From the NCBI GenBank assembly GCA_963556695.1, contig CAUWAG010000004.1, forward strand, positions 1,798,001-1,862,000: 64,000 nt of DNA, in the 5' to 3' direction. A model generated the notes under the pieces. That model made no database searches and was not told the origin of the DNA. It saw nothing but the letters and a program-made list of their open reading frames with translations. Shown here piece by piece: positions 45,452 to 56,139 of the stretch. The translations under genes and the position numbers were made by a program. Positions within the stretch are counted from its first letter, which is position 1; every line of letters begins with the position of its first letter. Origin of the DNA: Anthostomella pinea (Eukaryota > Ascomycota > Sordariomycetes > Xylariales > Xylariaceae).

Positions 45452-46435
45452 ATGTCCCAAGAGCGGCCTGAACCGCCTTTGGGAGCGGACTCTCCAGAAG
45501 AGCTCGTTACCCACATTACCAACAACCCGTCTGACTGGCTGTTATACTTGCGCCATATCAATGGCTACGCTGCCGCCTTGAAGGAAGAGAACGATTTCTT
45601 CCGCCTCACCGAATCTGACCATGATAACTCCCTCCAGTCCCTCCGATCGATTATTGCCAAGCAAGAGGGAATTATTGAATACCAAAAGCAACAACACTAA
45701 GAAGATACTGTCCTTCTCCAGAAAGAAATTACCCATCTGGAGGTTGAGAAATTCTGCCTGCTCGATGCCGCCATGCCTGCTATACAGATTTCCTGACCCG
45801 TCCCTGCCGCTACCCCGAGTCCCCCGGCTGAGCAGCCTGCAGATTCTGCACCGGGATCGACTACGCTTGTTCCTCCTGTCCGTTCCGGATCTTCTCATCT
45901 CAGTGAGAAGATCCCTGACCCAAAAGAATTTGATGGCTCTCAAAGCGACCTTTGCCGGTTCACGCAACAGATCTATGGCAAGATGACCGCCAACACTGAT
46001 TGATTCCCGACCGTTACTGCCTGGCTGACTTATGTTGCCGGACGTCTGACCAGGAAAGCCTACGAATTGATCCTGCCGAAGACCCGCTACGGAGTTCCCG
46101 ACTTCCTCGATTACCCGGAAATGCTTGCTTACCTGGAGAACGCCTTTAGAGACCCCGACCGTATTCAGAATGCCCAGAATAAGCTATACCAGTTGAAGAA
46201 GAGAGCCTATGGACTTGAGCTCCAAGAGAAGATTTGCCCCTGGTGGAAGGAAAGAGCGCGGAGAATGCTTCCACTGCGGTTCCAAGGATCATCGCGTCGT
46301 TACCTGCCCCGAACCTGATACTCGCCCCTCGTCCCAACTTTGTCAATTCCGTGCCAGCTATGTGCACCATTCCGATAGCCCTGATTCTGTCCGATCTGTC
46401 AGCCCGCCTCGCAGCCCGTCGAGCTCGACAAATGG
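45452..46435 (+). pseudogene. Element 2 Gag with CCHC knuckle
   Basis: Starts MSQERPEPPLGADSPEELV. Several stops (for example after YQKQQH and AIQIS) interrupt it. The Gag core (PKEFDGSQSDLCRFTQQIYGKM ... LENAFRDPDRIQNAQNKLYQL) and the nucleocapsid [14 protein letters not shown] are still readable in three frames. Confidence 0.85.
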
Positions 46436-46567
46436 AGTGAGTCTGGATTAAGTCGCACCCAGGCTCCCAAGAAGGAGCGCTGCCTAAGAACCGCTGCCAG
46501 CGTCCGACTATCTGCTGCCGCCGCCAAGGGAGTCTCTGTCCAAGAAGAAACGGATCAGAGGTCCCAT

Positions 46568-47059
46568 TTGATAATTCTATCTGTTACCCTGGAGTTAGGA
46601 AGCAAGACGCTCCCGACTTACGCTATGACCGATACCGGAGCCGAAAAAAAAGGCTTCATAGACCAGAGCTGGGCCGCGAGCCACGAGCTACCCCTGAAGA
46701 AACTAAAGAAACCATTCGGATTAGAAATGTTCGATGGAAGAGACGCTGAGAGTGGAATGATCACCCACTATATCGAGACCCAACTGAGAACTGAAGACCA
46801 TTGCGAAAAGATCAAGCTTTTTGTGACCCAACTGGCCCATTACCCCGTTATTCTAGGAATGCCCTGGCTAAAGAAGCACGACCCAAAGATTGGATTTGCA
46901 AGCCATACCTTCATTTTTGACAGCAAATACTGCCAGAAACACTGCAATACTCCTGCCCGCCCGACAAAGATCCGAGCATTGCATGACGTCCCTGCCAAGG
47001 CCCGACCGCACAACTTGCCTCCCCGACCGCCTGAGCTGCAATATTTGGATATTGCCTGA
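46568..47059 (+). pseudogene. Element 2 aspartic protease
   Basis: A 163-residue open frame with AMTDTGAEKKGFID (retropepsin DTGA) and VILGMPWLKKHDPKI, the family's second conserved strand. Confidence 0.88.
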
Positions 47060-47065
47060 GTATCG

Positions 47066-48760
47066 TTGAGAGCCTGTACGATATACAGCCGAAGGAACTG
47101 CCAGCTCTTTACTGTCACAATCGATGATATCAACTGGTACCTGCAGAATGCCAGTCCGCCGGAGCCCCGAGACCTGCTGCCTAAGGAACTGGAGGATTAT
47201 GCCGACGTCTTTTTACCCAAGGAAGCCGAAAGACTCCCCCCACACCGGGATTATGATCACGATATCCGCCTACAGGATGGCAAGACGCCCCCATTTGGAC
47301 CACTATACCCCATGTCCCGCAACGAGCTGCTCACACTGAAAGAATGGCTGGAAAAGAATCTGCGCAAGGGGTTCGTCCGTCCCAGCTCGTCGCCTGCCGC
47401 CTCCCCGGTCCTATTTGTTAAAAAGGCTGATAGAAGCCTCCATTTCTGTGTCGACTACTGAGGACTGAACAACATCTCTGTTAAGGACCGATATCCGCTG
47501 CCCTTAACCAAAGAATCTCTGAACAATCTGAAAGGAATAAAATACTTCACGAAGATCGATATCGTGTATGCTTTCAATAATATCCGCATAAAGAAAGGAC
47601 AAGAGTACCTGACCGCATTCCGTACCCGCTTTGGCCTGTACGAGTCCTTGGTGATGCCCTTTGGACTGACTGGGGCCCTCGCAACCTTCCAAAGGTTCAT
47701 GAACGATACCTTGCGAGAGTATCTGGATGTATTTTGCACTGCCTATCTGGACGATATCCTGATCTACAGCCGTACCCGAGAAGAGCACCTGAAACACGTC
47801 CGCCAGGTATTAGAGTCCCTGAGACAGGCCGGCCTATACGCCAAGATCCAGAAGTGCGAATTCTTCAAGGATGAGACCACCTTTTTGGGTGTAATTGTCG
47901 GGAAGAATGGGATTCGCATGGACCCAAAGAAGATCAAGACCATTCAGAACTGGCAATCCCTGTCCTGCCTGACAGACGTCCAAGCGTTTATCGGATTCAG
48001 CAACTTTTACCGACGCTTCGTGAAGGATTTCTCAAAGATCATCGCCCTGATGGTAGCCCTTACGAGAAAAGGGATGCGTTTCGACTGGAACCCGGCCTGC
48101 CAGACTGCCTTTGACCGTCTGAAGCACGCTTTTACCACAGCGCCTGTCCTGGCCCCATTCGATTGGGAAAAAGAGATCATCATAGAGACCGACACGTCTG
48201 ATTACGTGTCCGCCGGAGTGTTGTCCCAGTATGGGGACAATGGAATCCTGAGGCCAGTAGCTTTCTTTTCGAAAAAATACTTGATGACGGAGTATAATTA
48301 CGAAATTTACGACAAGGAACTGCTGGCAATTATCCGCTGCTTCAAAAAATGGAGACCCGAGCTGGAGGGGACAAGTTCCCCGATTAAGGTTATTACCGAC
48401 TACCGGAACCTAGAGTATTTCACAACGATGAAGTTACTAAACCGCCGCCAAGCCAGATGGTCCGAATTCCTGTCCCATTTTAACTTCAAGATTGTCTACT
48501 GCCCCGGAAAGCAAGGAGCAAAGCCGGATGTTCTGACCAAGAGGTCAGAGGACCTGCCTAAAGAAGGGGATGAACGCCTGTTGCACCAGAGTCAGGTAGT
48601 GCTGAAAAGAGCCAACCTTGACGATTTCTTACCTATAGATAGGAAACCGGAAGACCAGCCCGTCGAGTTGCCGCCAACTCCAGCACAGACTCCTGAGGTT
48701 CCTGAACCAGTGCCTGCTGCCCCAGAACCCGTGCTGGGACCAGCCCGCCCCGCCAAGTGA
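47066..48760 (+). pseudogene. Element 2 reverse transcriptase/RNase H
   Basis: Two open pieces, separated by a TGA after CVDY where RGLN is expected. They carry [30 protein letters not shown], the catalytic YLDDILIYS, and RNase H ([34 protein letters not shown]). The CGA-to-TGA change fits RIP. Confidence 0.92.
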
Positions 48761-48853
48761 GTACGATTCGCAGACCCGATCCTGAAGCTGTACCCGATCA
48801 CTCGCAGCCAGCTCCGGGGACCTGGAGCTCCAGACCACCGACCACAGCCCGAT

Positions 48854-50401
48854 TTGGAACCACCACGGCCTGCACTGCCCGTCAAAAGAACTGCACCGCT
48901 GCTACCTCCCCAGATCCAGGACCTTTTCAACCAAGGATACGCCACAGACAAAGAACTACAGTCGATTGTCCGAGCCCTAAAGAAGAAGGAGTCTTGCCAC
49001 TGCAAGATATCACTGGCCGAGTGCGAACTGTCCGGAGAACACTTGTATTACCGCGAATACTTGTATGTCCCTGCGAACGAAAGGCTGCACGCTGAGCTCT
49101 TATGCCTGTACCATGCTAGCCCTGTCGCCGGCCACATGGGTCGAGCCCGTACATACGAAATACTGTCCCGAGAATACTACTGGCCTGGTATGTTGTCTTA
49201 TGTTGAACGATGGGTTCACAACTGCCATACCTACAAGAGGACTACCGCCTTGAGAGAAGCCTGTCAAGGAGTCCTGAGACCCCTCCTGATTCCCTAGAGA
49301 GCCTGACAAGATATTTCGATAGACTTCATTACGCACCTGCCCGACAACTACGGCTATAACGCGATCCTGGTAGTCGTCGACCGCCTGACCACAATGAAGC
49401 ACTTCATTCACTATAAGGGAACCTACGATTCTGAAGAAGTCGCCCGCCTATATGTTAAGTATGTCTGGAAACTGCACAGCCTGCCCAGAACCATTGTATC
49501 CGACCGAGGACCCCAGTTCGTATCCGATTTCTGGAAGCACCTGACCAAACGCCTGGGAATCACCGCACTGCTGTCGACCGCCTACCACCTCGAGACCGAT
49601 AGGCAGACCGAGATCGCTAATTCCTTCCTGGAACAGTACCTGCGGGGCCACGTATCATACCTTCAAGACGACTAGGTACGCTGGCTACCGTTAGCCGAAT
49701 TCGCAATCAACAATGCACTGAACGAGAGCCTGAAAATCACGCCCTTTTTTGCGAATTATGGATATCATCCCCGTTTCGGATTCGAACCTGCCCTACCCGG
49801 ACGCCGCGTTGCCGCCAAGGATGCCGAGGGGGTCGCCCTGAAGATGGCCACTGTACACGAGTACCTGAAGTCTGAGATCTGCATCGCCCAAGCCCGCCAC
49901 GAGGAGTATGCCAACCGGAAACGCCGACCTGTTCGCAGATTCTACGTCGGTCAGAAGGTCTGGCTAGACGCAAGGAACATCAAGACTGCCCGCTCCCAAA
50001 AGAAGCTGGACTGGAAGAACCTGGGCCCGTAGGAAATAACTAAGGTTGTTAGCCCGTACGCCTACCGCCTGGAGCTGCCTGCGTCCATGAAAATATATCC
50101 TGTCTTCTATGTAAACCTGTTGCGACCTGATTCCACCGACCCCCAGCCTGGACAACAGCAAGAACTGCCACCCTCTGTCAAAGTAAACGGCCTGCAAGAA
50201 TGGACTGTAGAAGAGATACTTGATTCCTGCTGGGATCGCCAAGGACGTGGAGGAAGGCCTAACCTAAAGTATACTGTTAAGTGGGAAGGATACGACGAGC
50301 CCACAGAGTCCCCTGCTGCCTGGCTCGAGAATGCACAGGAGGTTGTTAATAACTTCCATCGCCAGTACCCAAATAAGCCCGGACCTGGACCTCTAGTATA
50401 A
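48854..50401 (+). pseudogene. Element 2 integrase plus chromodomain
   Basis: Four open pieces with stops at expected Trp codons (for example [16 protein letters not shown] near 49673). Visible are the zinc region (HASPVAGHMGRARTYEILSREYYW ... CHTYKR), [33 protein letters not shown] (the usual DGQTE Gly is Arg here), and a C-terminal chromodomain ([25 protein letters not shown]). Confidence 0.9.
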
Positions 50402-50467
50402 GGATAAATTGGAAGCCTGTGAACCTGTTAGGCGCGTCGTTAGAGCTCCGCTTGGAGAGGGGAGTAC

Positions 50468-50710
50468 TGTCACGGCGCTGGACCCTGCCTATGGGCAGGA
50501 AGTGGAAGGACCCCGGGCGCCAGCTGTCGGCGGCCCGGGTGGACCAATGTGGACCTGAGAACTGACGATATCTTCACTGTTCCTGCCCGAACCTGAACTG
50601 TAGCTCTTTGAGCTACGTCCTGTCAATAGAGTTACCTATAACCCTGCCAGAACCATAGAGAATAGACTGTCATACGATCGCCTATACTGCCCGTACCGGA
50701 GCCCGTGACA
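50468..50710 (+). repeat. 3' LTR of element 2
   Basis: About 243 bp, TG...CA, near-identical to 45168-45409 by eye. Confidence 0.93.
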
Positions 50711-50715
50711 TTACG

Positions 50716-51080
50716 TGTTTTTTTCGTAACGAATATAATAAGCTTTATCAATTAATTATTAACATATTAAACGTCTTTTAAAGGAATATTAGCGAGAATA
50801 TTAGAGATGTGATTTACGGATATATCCAAAACTATAACATGAAGAATAAAATCGGCTACATTATTTTCAATAACGTAAATAATATAAAAATAATAATATA
50901 CCGCTTTAATATTAAGCTTAGCTTTAACAGTAAAGAAAGAAAATTACGCTACGTTAGTTATACATTTAATATTTTCGTTAAATCTATCCTTTTTAATTTA
51001 GATTATACTAACTTTAAAAAATAAGTCGATGAAAAATAACTGATAAATGTATTCGAGTATAAATTGTAATTAAAAAAGCG
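50716..51080. repeat. AT-rich, RIP-like decayed block
   Basis: Continuation of the block into which element 2 jumped. No gene. Confidence 0.7.
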
Positions 51081-51282
51081 TGTTGGATCTATGCGATTCT
51101 ACATTCAAACCATCTATACCAAACCCACATGTATGATTAGATAAGAGATTAGATACCGGATTGTGAGGTCACTTAGCCAGACCTGCGAGTCCAGCTAGAC
51201 CTCTCAATCCAACTATCAGCGACATCATAACCTTGACCCAATACTCGAGTATTATGATTGATCGTTCAAGCCTGCTCCAACA
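51081..51282. mobile_element. Solo-LTR-like element family A, copy 2
   Basis: 202 bp, TGTTGGATC...CTCCAACA, with an exact 5-bp duplication AAGCG (51076-51080 and 51283-51287). It aligns along its whole length with 44340-44533. Confidence 0.88.
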
Positions 51283-51688
51283 AAGCGGGTATTAAGCAAC
51301 ATATATAATATTAACCGTTAGATTAACGTAAAAGATCGTTTTATCATTATACTTTGTTAATTATAATAAAACGAGTTTAATAAATCTTTAAACTTGAGAA
51401 TCAAGACTTAAAAACCAAAAAGTATAGTTTTATATAAAATAACGCGTTAGTTTTAATAATACTATATAATTAAGCGCCTTTTTAAACTTTATTTATATGT
51501 TAAACTCTTTTGTAAAAGTTTAAGATAAAGTAAAAGTGAAAAAAACCGTGTAGAGAAGGGAGGCATTAAAAAGTTATTTAAAAAATAACGTTTTTATGTT
51601 ATCTAAAAAACTGGTTAATATGGAACGATTAAAAAACCTTAGTGGCTATTTTCGATATTCTTTCGACGTACAAAAACTTTATAAGAAA
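51283..51688. repeat. AT-rich, RIP-like decayed block
   Basis: No gene; stops in all frames. Confidence 0.65.
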
Positions 51689-51943
51689 TGTCACAAAGCG
51701 TAAATAGGATGAGGACATAAAAGTCCTAATTGCACTACCTACGTATAAGAATCTCTTGGTGGAGAGGGAAAGAAGGATCTGACCCGCCAGCCAATTCTGG
51801 TGGGATTAATGATCCTTCCATCCGCCACACTATTACCTAGCCTAGTACAGTTCTGGCCACACGTCTTGTGCGCCAGGTCATGTGATGCTGCGCACAGGCC
51901 ACCCTGATGGGTTGACAGACTTCCAGGAGGTCAGACCGTCACA
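51689..51943. mobile_element. Solo-LTR-like insertion, 255 bp
   Basis: A GC-balanced island in AT-rich DNA, TGTCACAAAG...ACCGTCACA. It is flanked by AGAAA (51684-51688) and AGGAA (51944-51948), a possible target duplication with one A/G change. No second copy in the window. Confidence 0.55.
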
Positions 51944-51948
51944 AGGAA

Positions 51949-53776
51949 CCTTAAAAGTAACGGTATAATTCGTTACTGTAAACATAGATAAACTGGTTTA
52001 TACAGCAATATTTAAGATGTTTTTTTTTCGAGGTTTTTTTGAAAAAAAAAGCTAAGAAAAGCTAAGATTCGGGCTAACAATAAAGATTTCTATAATAATA
52101 AGTATATTAAGGCTATTAGTAATAATGGATAAAATATTTTAAACAAATATTCTAATAAAATCAACGAGCTTTTTATTTATTACACCGATATAACTTTCTA
52201 TTTCACTTATCGTTAAAATTAGGTTCAAAATTTTAATTCAATCGCTTTAGATAAATCTTAACTGTTAAATTTTTTTAAAATATAGCTAGATTTAAACAAA
52301 AAGTTAGTAAATGTTATAAAGTATAAGAGTGATAATAAAGATCTGTTTATAAAGCGTTGAAAATGCTAGGTTAAAAGCTTCATATGAAACAATAAAAATA
52401 AATTAATATAAACATTGGTAAAGTATTTATTATAAAACACCGCATATATGAAAAATATTATTTAATATTAATACGAAAAACAGTTTAAATATTTATAATT
52501 ATAATAAATAGCTTTCGACTTTTTTACGGTTTGACTTATATTTACTCAATACGAAAGGCTTTTTTAAAAATAATAAATCTGATAGTAATAAGCTTAAAAT
52601 AAACCTTAGATATTATTATTATTACCATATATTCTACGCTTAGGTTTCGATTACGAATAAGTATAGTTTAAAAAGTTAAAAAGTTATTACGGCTTTTACA
52701 GCTTAAAAAAACTAAAAGATCCCTACACTTATAAAAAAAGCTTCAAATAAATAAGCAAAGTTATAATAGCTATTTGAAGAAGATTTGGATAATAAGGATG
52801 TTATAAAGGCATTAAAAGTGGTTAAAATGTACAATTGAAAGTAATATTACGACAGTAGATTTAAAAAATCTAATTTGTTTATATTTATAATAATAATTGA
52901 GACGAATAGCAATAATATCAATTTCTTTAATAATTATTTTCCGAATCGGGCGATTTTGCCGACTTATATATAATAACAAGTATATGTTTGCCTTTACTTG
53001 AAATTAATTTTATTAAGTTCAAAAAGAATTGATTCGTTTAAATTTATACTAAAATTCAAAACCAATAATAATAACCTTTTTTTACACCGCTTTTTTAGTC
53101 GGGCAATTTTACCGATGTATATATATGCATATATAAAGCGTGCTTTTTCACAGCATTTATACCTTCTGGTTAACTTAGAAATAAAATAAGCTTTTAAAAA
53201 AATTATATTATTAACTTCTTTTATTCATTAAAATTATAACAAATAACTTATTTATTACTTGTATTAAAAGCTAAACGTTATCTATGTTTCAAAATAAAAA
53301 AGATGTACGTCGTTCGTAATAATAAAGGTATATAACCATGCTACTTCGCTATTTATTATTACCCCTATTTATATATATTTAATAATTTTTCCTTATTATT
53401 AAACCCGTTTTAATTTTCTAATTTTTTATTTTAGAATAAATTCGTACCACTTTGCTTTTTTACGCTTAATGAAAATAAACAACCTTCTAAATGCTTATGT
53501 TAAAATGAACTTTTTTTAGAATGTTATATATGATTATAAAAGTGTATATATTTGTAATTTGCATTAAAACAAACCTTTTTAATTAACAAGCTTAAAAAAA
53601 GCTAATTCGCTTGAATTTATAGTAACAATTAAATAACTATATAAATAGTATTACTGTATCGCTTTTTCGATATAATAATTTACCGTTACGTATATATAAA
53701 GCGTACTTTTTTTCAAACTACGTACTTTTTTTCCGGCTTATTTATAGCTATATAATTACTTTTAAAACTATATATA
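51949..53776. repeat. AT-rich block with diverged internal repeats
   Basis: Over 1.8 kb of very AT-rich sequence. Three diverged copies of a motif resembling TCGGGCAATTTTACCGA followed by TATATATA occur near 52948, 53099 and 53672. They suggest repeated arrays or several copies of one element before decay. Confidence 0.6.
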
Positions 53777-53979
53777 TGTGAGAATCCAGAAGGGCCACAA
53801 GCCTTGGGGGTATGAGCGGTCGCTGCAAAATATGTTGTCATTCTCAAGTATGCTCGGCAGGGCTAATTTACAGCTAAATACCATACTGCACTATACCAGG
53901 GTGTATTCACTGTTCCCTTGACAGCACCCTAGTGGGTACTGCACCTAAGGGCATCATATCTGGGATCCAACATCTGACA
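53777..53979. mobile_element. Solo-LTR-like insertion, 203 bp
   Basis: TGTGAGAATCC...CATCTGACA with an exact 5-bp duplication ATATA (53772-53776 and 53980-53984). The duplication is low-complexity, so it is weaker evidence than in the other copies. It is GC-normal within AT-rich DNA. Confidence 0.65.
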
Positions 53980-54107
53980 ATATACGATAAAATAAATAAA
54001 TTCTTAACAATAATAAAATAGTTTAATAGTTTATAATGTAAATATTTTGAATTGGTTTTTTTTATAAGTATTTATAAATAAATGCTTATTAAAAAGCTAT
54101 AAAAAGC

Positions 54108-54263
54108 TGTTAAATACACGGATGTTAATTGATTCTATTGTGTTCTGCTCTACTTCTTTAGTGTGCAAAGATTGATCATCTGTCTTCTTAGTGGGTCAGA
54201 TGCCATGTGCGTCTCTGCCTCACTGGAGATCTTCCAGTGTCTATTTCTGGCTCTCATTCAACA
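54108..54263 (-). mobile_element. Short LTR/TIR-like element family B, copy 1 (inverted)
   Basis: 156 bp. Its reverse complement matches 58175-58323 nearly throughout (TGTTGAAT..GAG..., GGAAGATCTCCAGTG, GCAGAGACGCACA, ATCCGTGTATT). No matching target duplication flanks this copy. Confidence 0.8.
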
Positions 54264-54850
54264 CATTCGTGCTAGTATATAACAAAAGCCACTTAATAAA
54301 CCTAAGTTTGAATCTTAACCATGCGATTTTCTATTTTTGTAAGATATTTACTAATAAACAATATTATGTGAAGGTAGCTACGGCTTTTTTAAACATTTAA
54401 AAGTATAAATTTCGTTGTTATTATTTTCATAAGATTTTTAAATAATCAATTTTTTGAAACAAAGCGCTGTAAAAAGGTAAAAATCCCCTTTAGCTGCATG
54501 AAATATTTCGAAGAAAAAAACAATTACTCATAAATAACATCATATAAAGTTCATTACGGCTTTTTTAAACGCTTAAATGTTTAAATCTTGCTAGTAGCAT
54601 TTTAAAAAAAAAATTATTAAAGAAAATAACCCGGAAAAAAGTCCCTTTACCTTTTATTAACCTACGAATATATTAATTTCTGAAAACAATACTTTTCGTT
54701 AATATATTGAACTTAATAAAGTAATGACAAAGTTATAAATAGTATTAACTTAACTCAACAAAAAGATCCCGTTAACGTGGATTAAGTTATTCGGGACTTT
54801 CTTCGCTTTAGCCTTTTTCTTTTCTAAGGCCTTCTTCTAGTCATACTTAG
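54264..54850. repeat. AT-rich block with a ~177-bp duplicated unit
   Basis: The phrase TACGGCTTTTTTAAAC occurs at about 54378 and again at about 54555, with similar flanks, so a unit of about 177 bases is duplicated. No gene until the FTA2-like stop at 54851. Confidence 0.55.
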
Positions 54851-55765
54851 CTATGAAAAAAATTTGCCCCATTGATGTAACTCCCCGTCTTCTTCGCCAC
54901 TACGTAATCTACATAATAGGTCTAAGCTGGGCAAGAACCTTTGCTGTATACGTTGGCGAGGATGCTCTTCATTCCAACGGTCGATCAGGTGGTCAAATGC
55001 TTCAAAATCTTCGAATCCTGTCAGGTCATCTGGTGATCCCATCTCCCCATCTAGTCGGTCATGCGGCACAGTCCATGCGCGGGAAAAGTCAATGAGTTTT
55101 CCGTCCAGGTACGCGTCTGCGCGAATATTGCCTCCAACATAGATGCCAAGTTTGTGCAGACTCTCGATGTCTTTCATCATTTGAGGAATCATCGACCGTC
55201 TGAACTCCGGCTTGTCCTGCACAAGCTGTTTCACAATTCCACGGCCGGGACGAACATCTTCTGTAACCCGCAAGTGCGTCGGGTTAAAGCGGTGATAATC
55301 ATTTCCCCTAAATGCTTTCTGGGTAGAAGGTTCACCATCGCTGATGATCGTGTCAACAAATTCGTCATTGTCGGAATCCGAGTCGAAGATGATGTAGCCG
55401 TACGTCTTAATTGCGAGATTTTCATTCCTTGTCTCTTTGAGACGACCATAAGCACGGCATTCGCAGTAGAAGGGGTCCTCTTGCTGTTGTTTCCGAGTCT
55501 CTCCATATTTCTCATGTTGCCACTTAATCCAGTAGGTGGGTTTGAACTTATATAAGATGTCAGACATCACACAGCTTGGTGGTCTCTCGGTACTCAATCA
55601 CGCAGCTTACCATCTTGAGGGCATAGATCTCGGTTTGAATTGCGACTTTCCAGACAACGGCATCATAGCCTTGCCCCATCAACCTTATGAATTCCACTGC
55701 AGGAGGGCTACCGTTAAATGAGAAACGGCCAGCTTTGGGCCTTCAATCCTTGGGAGCGGCTCCAT
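54851..55765 (-). CDS. FTA2-type kinase-like protein, probable frameshift near N-terminus
   Basis: Matches my memory of the fungal FTA2 family, named for a Sim4 kinetochore subunit but also widely expanded, with a kinase-like fold. Exon 2, 55546-54851, encodes FKPTYWIKWQHEKYG ... DPFYCECRAYGRLKETRNENLAIKTYGYIIF, then LHKLGIYVGGNIRADAYLDGKLIDFSRAWTVPH. Exon 1 ends at 55611 (donor GTAAGC) and encodes AVEFIRLMGQGYDAVVWKVAIQTEIYALKM, a Gly-loop and AxK-like segment. The typical N-terminus MEPLPRIEGPKL starts at the ATG at 55765 but lies in another frame. A one-base change near 55725 is needed to join it. It could also start internally or be a pseudogene. It is divergent from the nuclease-like gene. 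Confidence 0.75.
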
Positions 55766-56139
55766 CTCAACTGGTGAGTGACATGGGGAACTAAGGAATG
55801 GGGGGGCGACCTTATGATCCTAATCTCTCGTAGAAGGGACGAAGGGCTACATTCCATCCCCGGACTAGACCTACGCCCATGTGGCGCGACGTTTTCAGAA
55901 AGTGCTAAAGCTATTCTTTCAAACGCGTCTTCTACCAAACCGTGGATGAGCCGTGGAAGTATAATTCCAGAGGTGGCTCTACTTCTTATACCACGTTGTA
56001 AGCAGCTCATCAATCTTTGGTCTCCTACCTTTGTCCCTGAAAGGAGGACAAGAGTATGACACACCATCACCATGTATCTACTTTCTCTTGAATCCCTCAA
56101 TCTGCATCACGTCAATTCAATCTTAGTTGATATCAAATC
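55766..56139. promoter_or_regulatory. Bidirectional promoter of the kinase-like/nuclease-like pair
   Basis: 374 bases between two divergent starts, of normal GC content despite AT-rich blocks on both sides of the gene pair. No motif was identified. Confidence 0.5.

Larger units (their letters stand above)
45168..50710 (+). mobile_element. Ty3/gypsy chromovirus-type LTR retrotransposon, element 2
   Basis: A 5543-bp element on the plus strand with LTRs of about 242 bp, flanked by the exact 5-bp duplication TTACG (45163-45167 and 50711-50715). Order is Gag with a CCHC knuckle, protease, RT, RNase H, integrase and chromodomain. It belongs to a different family from element 1, with unrelated LTR sequence. 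It is inserted inside AT-rich decay yet has a normal GC content, so it is younger than its surroundings. Many in-frame stops, often at expected Trp or Arg codons, mark early RIP. By eye the LTRs differ at about 10 positions plus one indel. Confidence 0.95.

Noticed and set aside
44180..54850. CRISPR-like or origin-like array in AT-rich DNA
   Set aside because: Repeats are diverged, irregularly spaced and best explained by transposon decay; fungal genomes do not carry CRISPR arrays.
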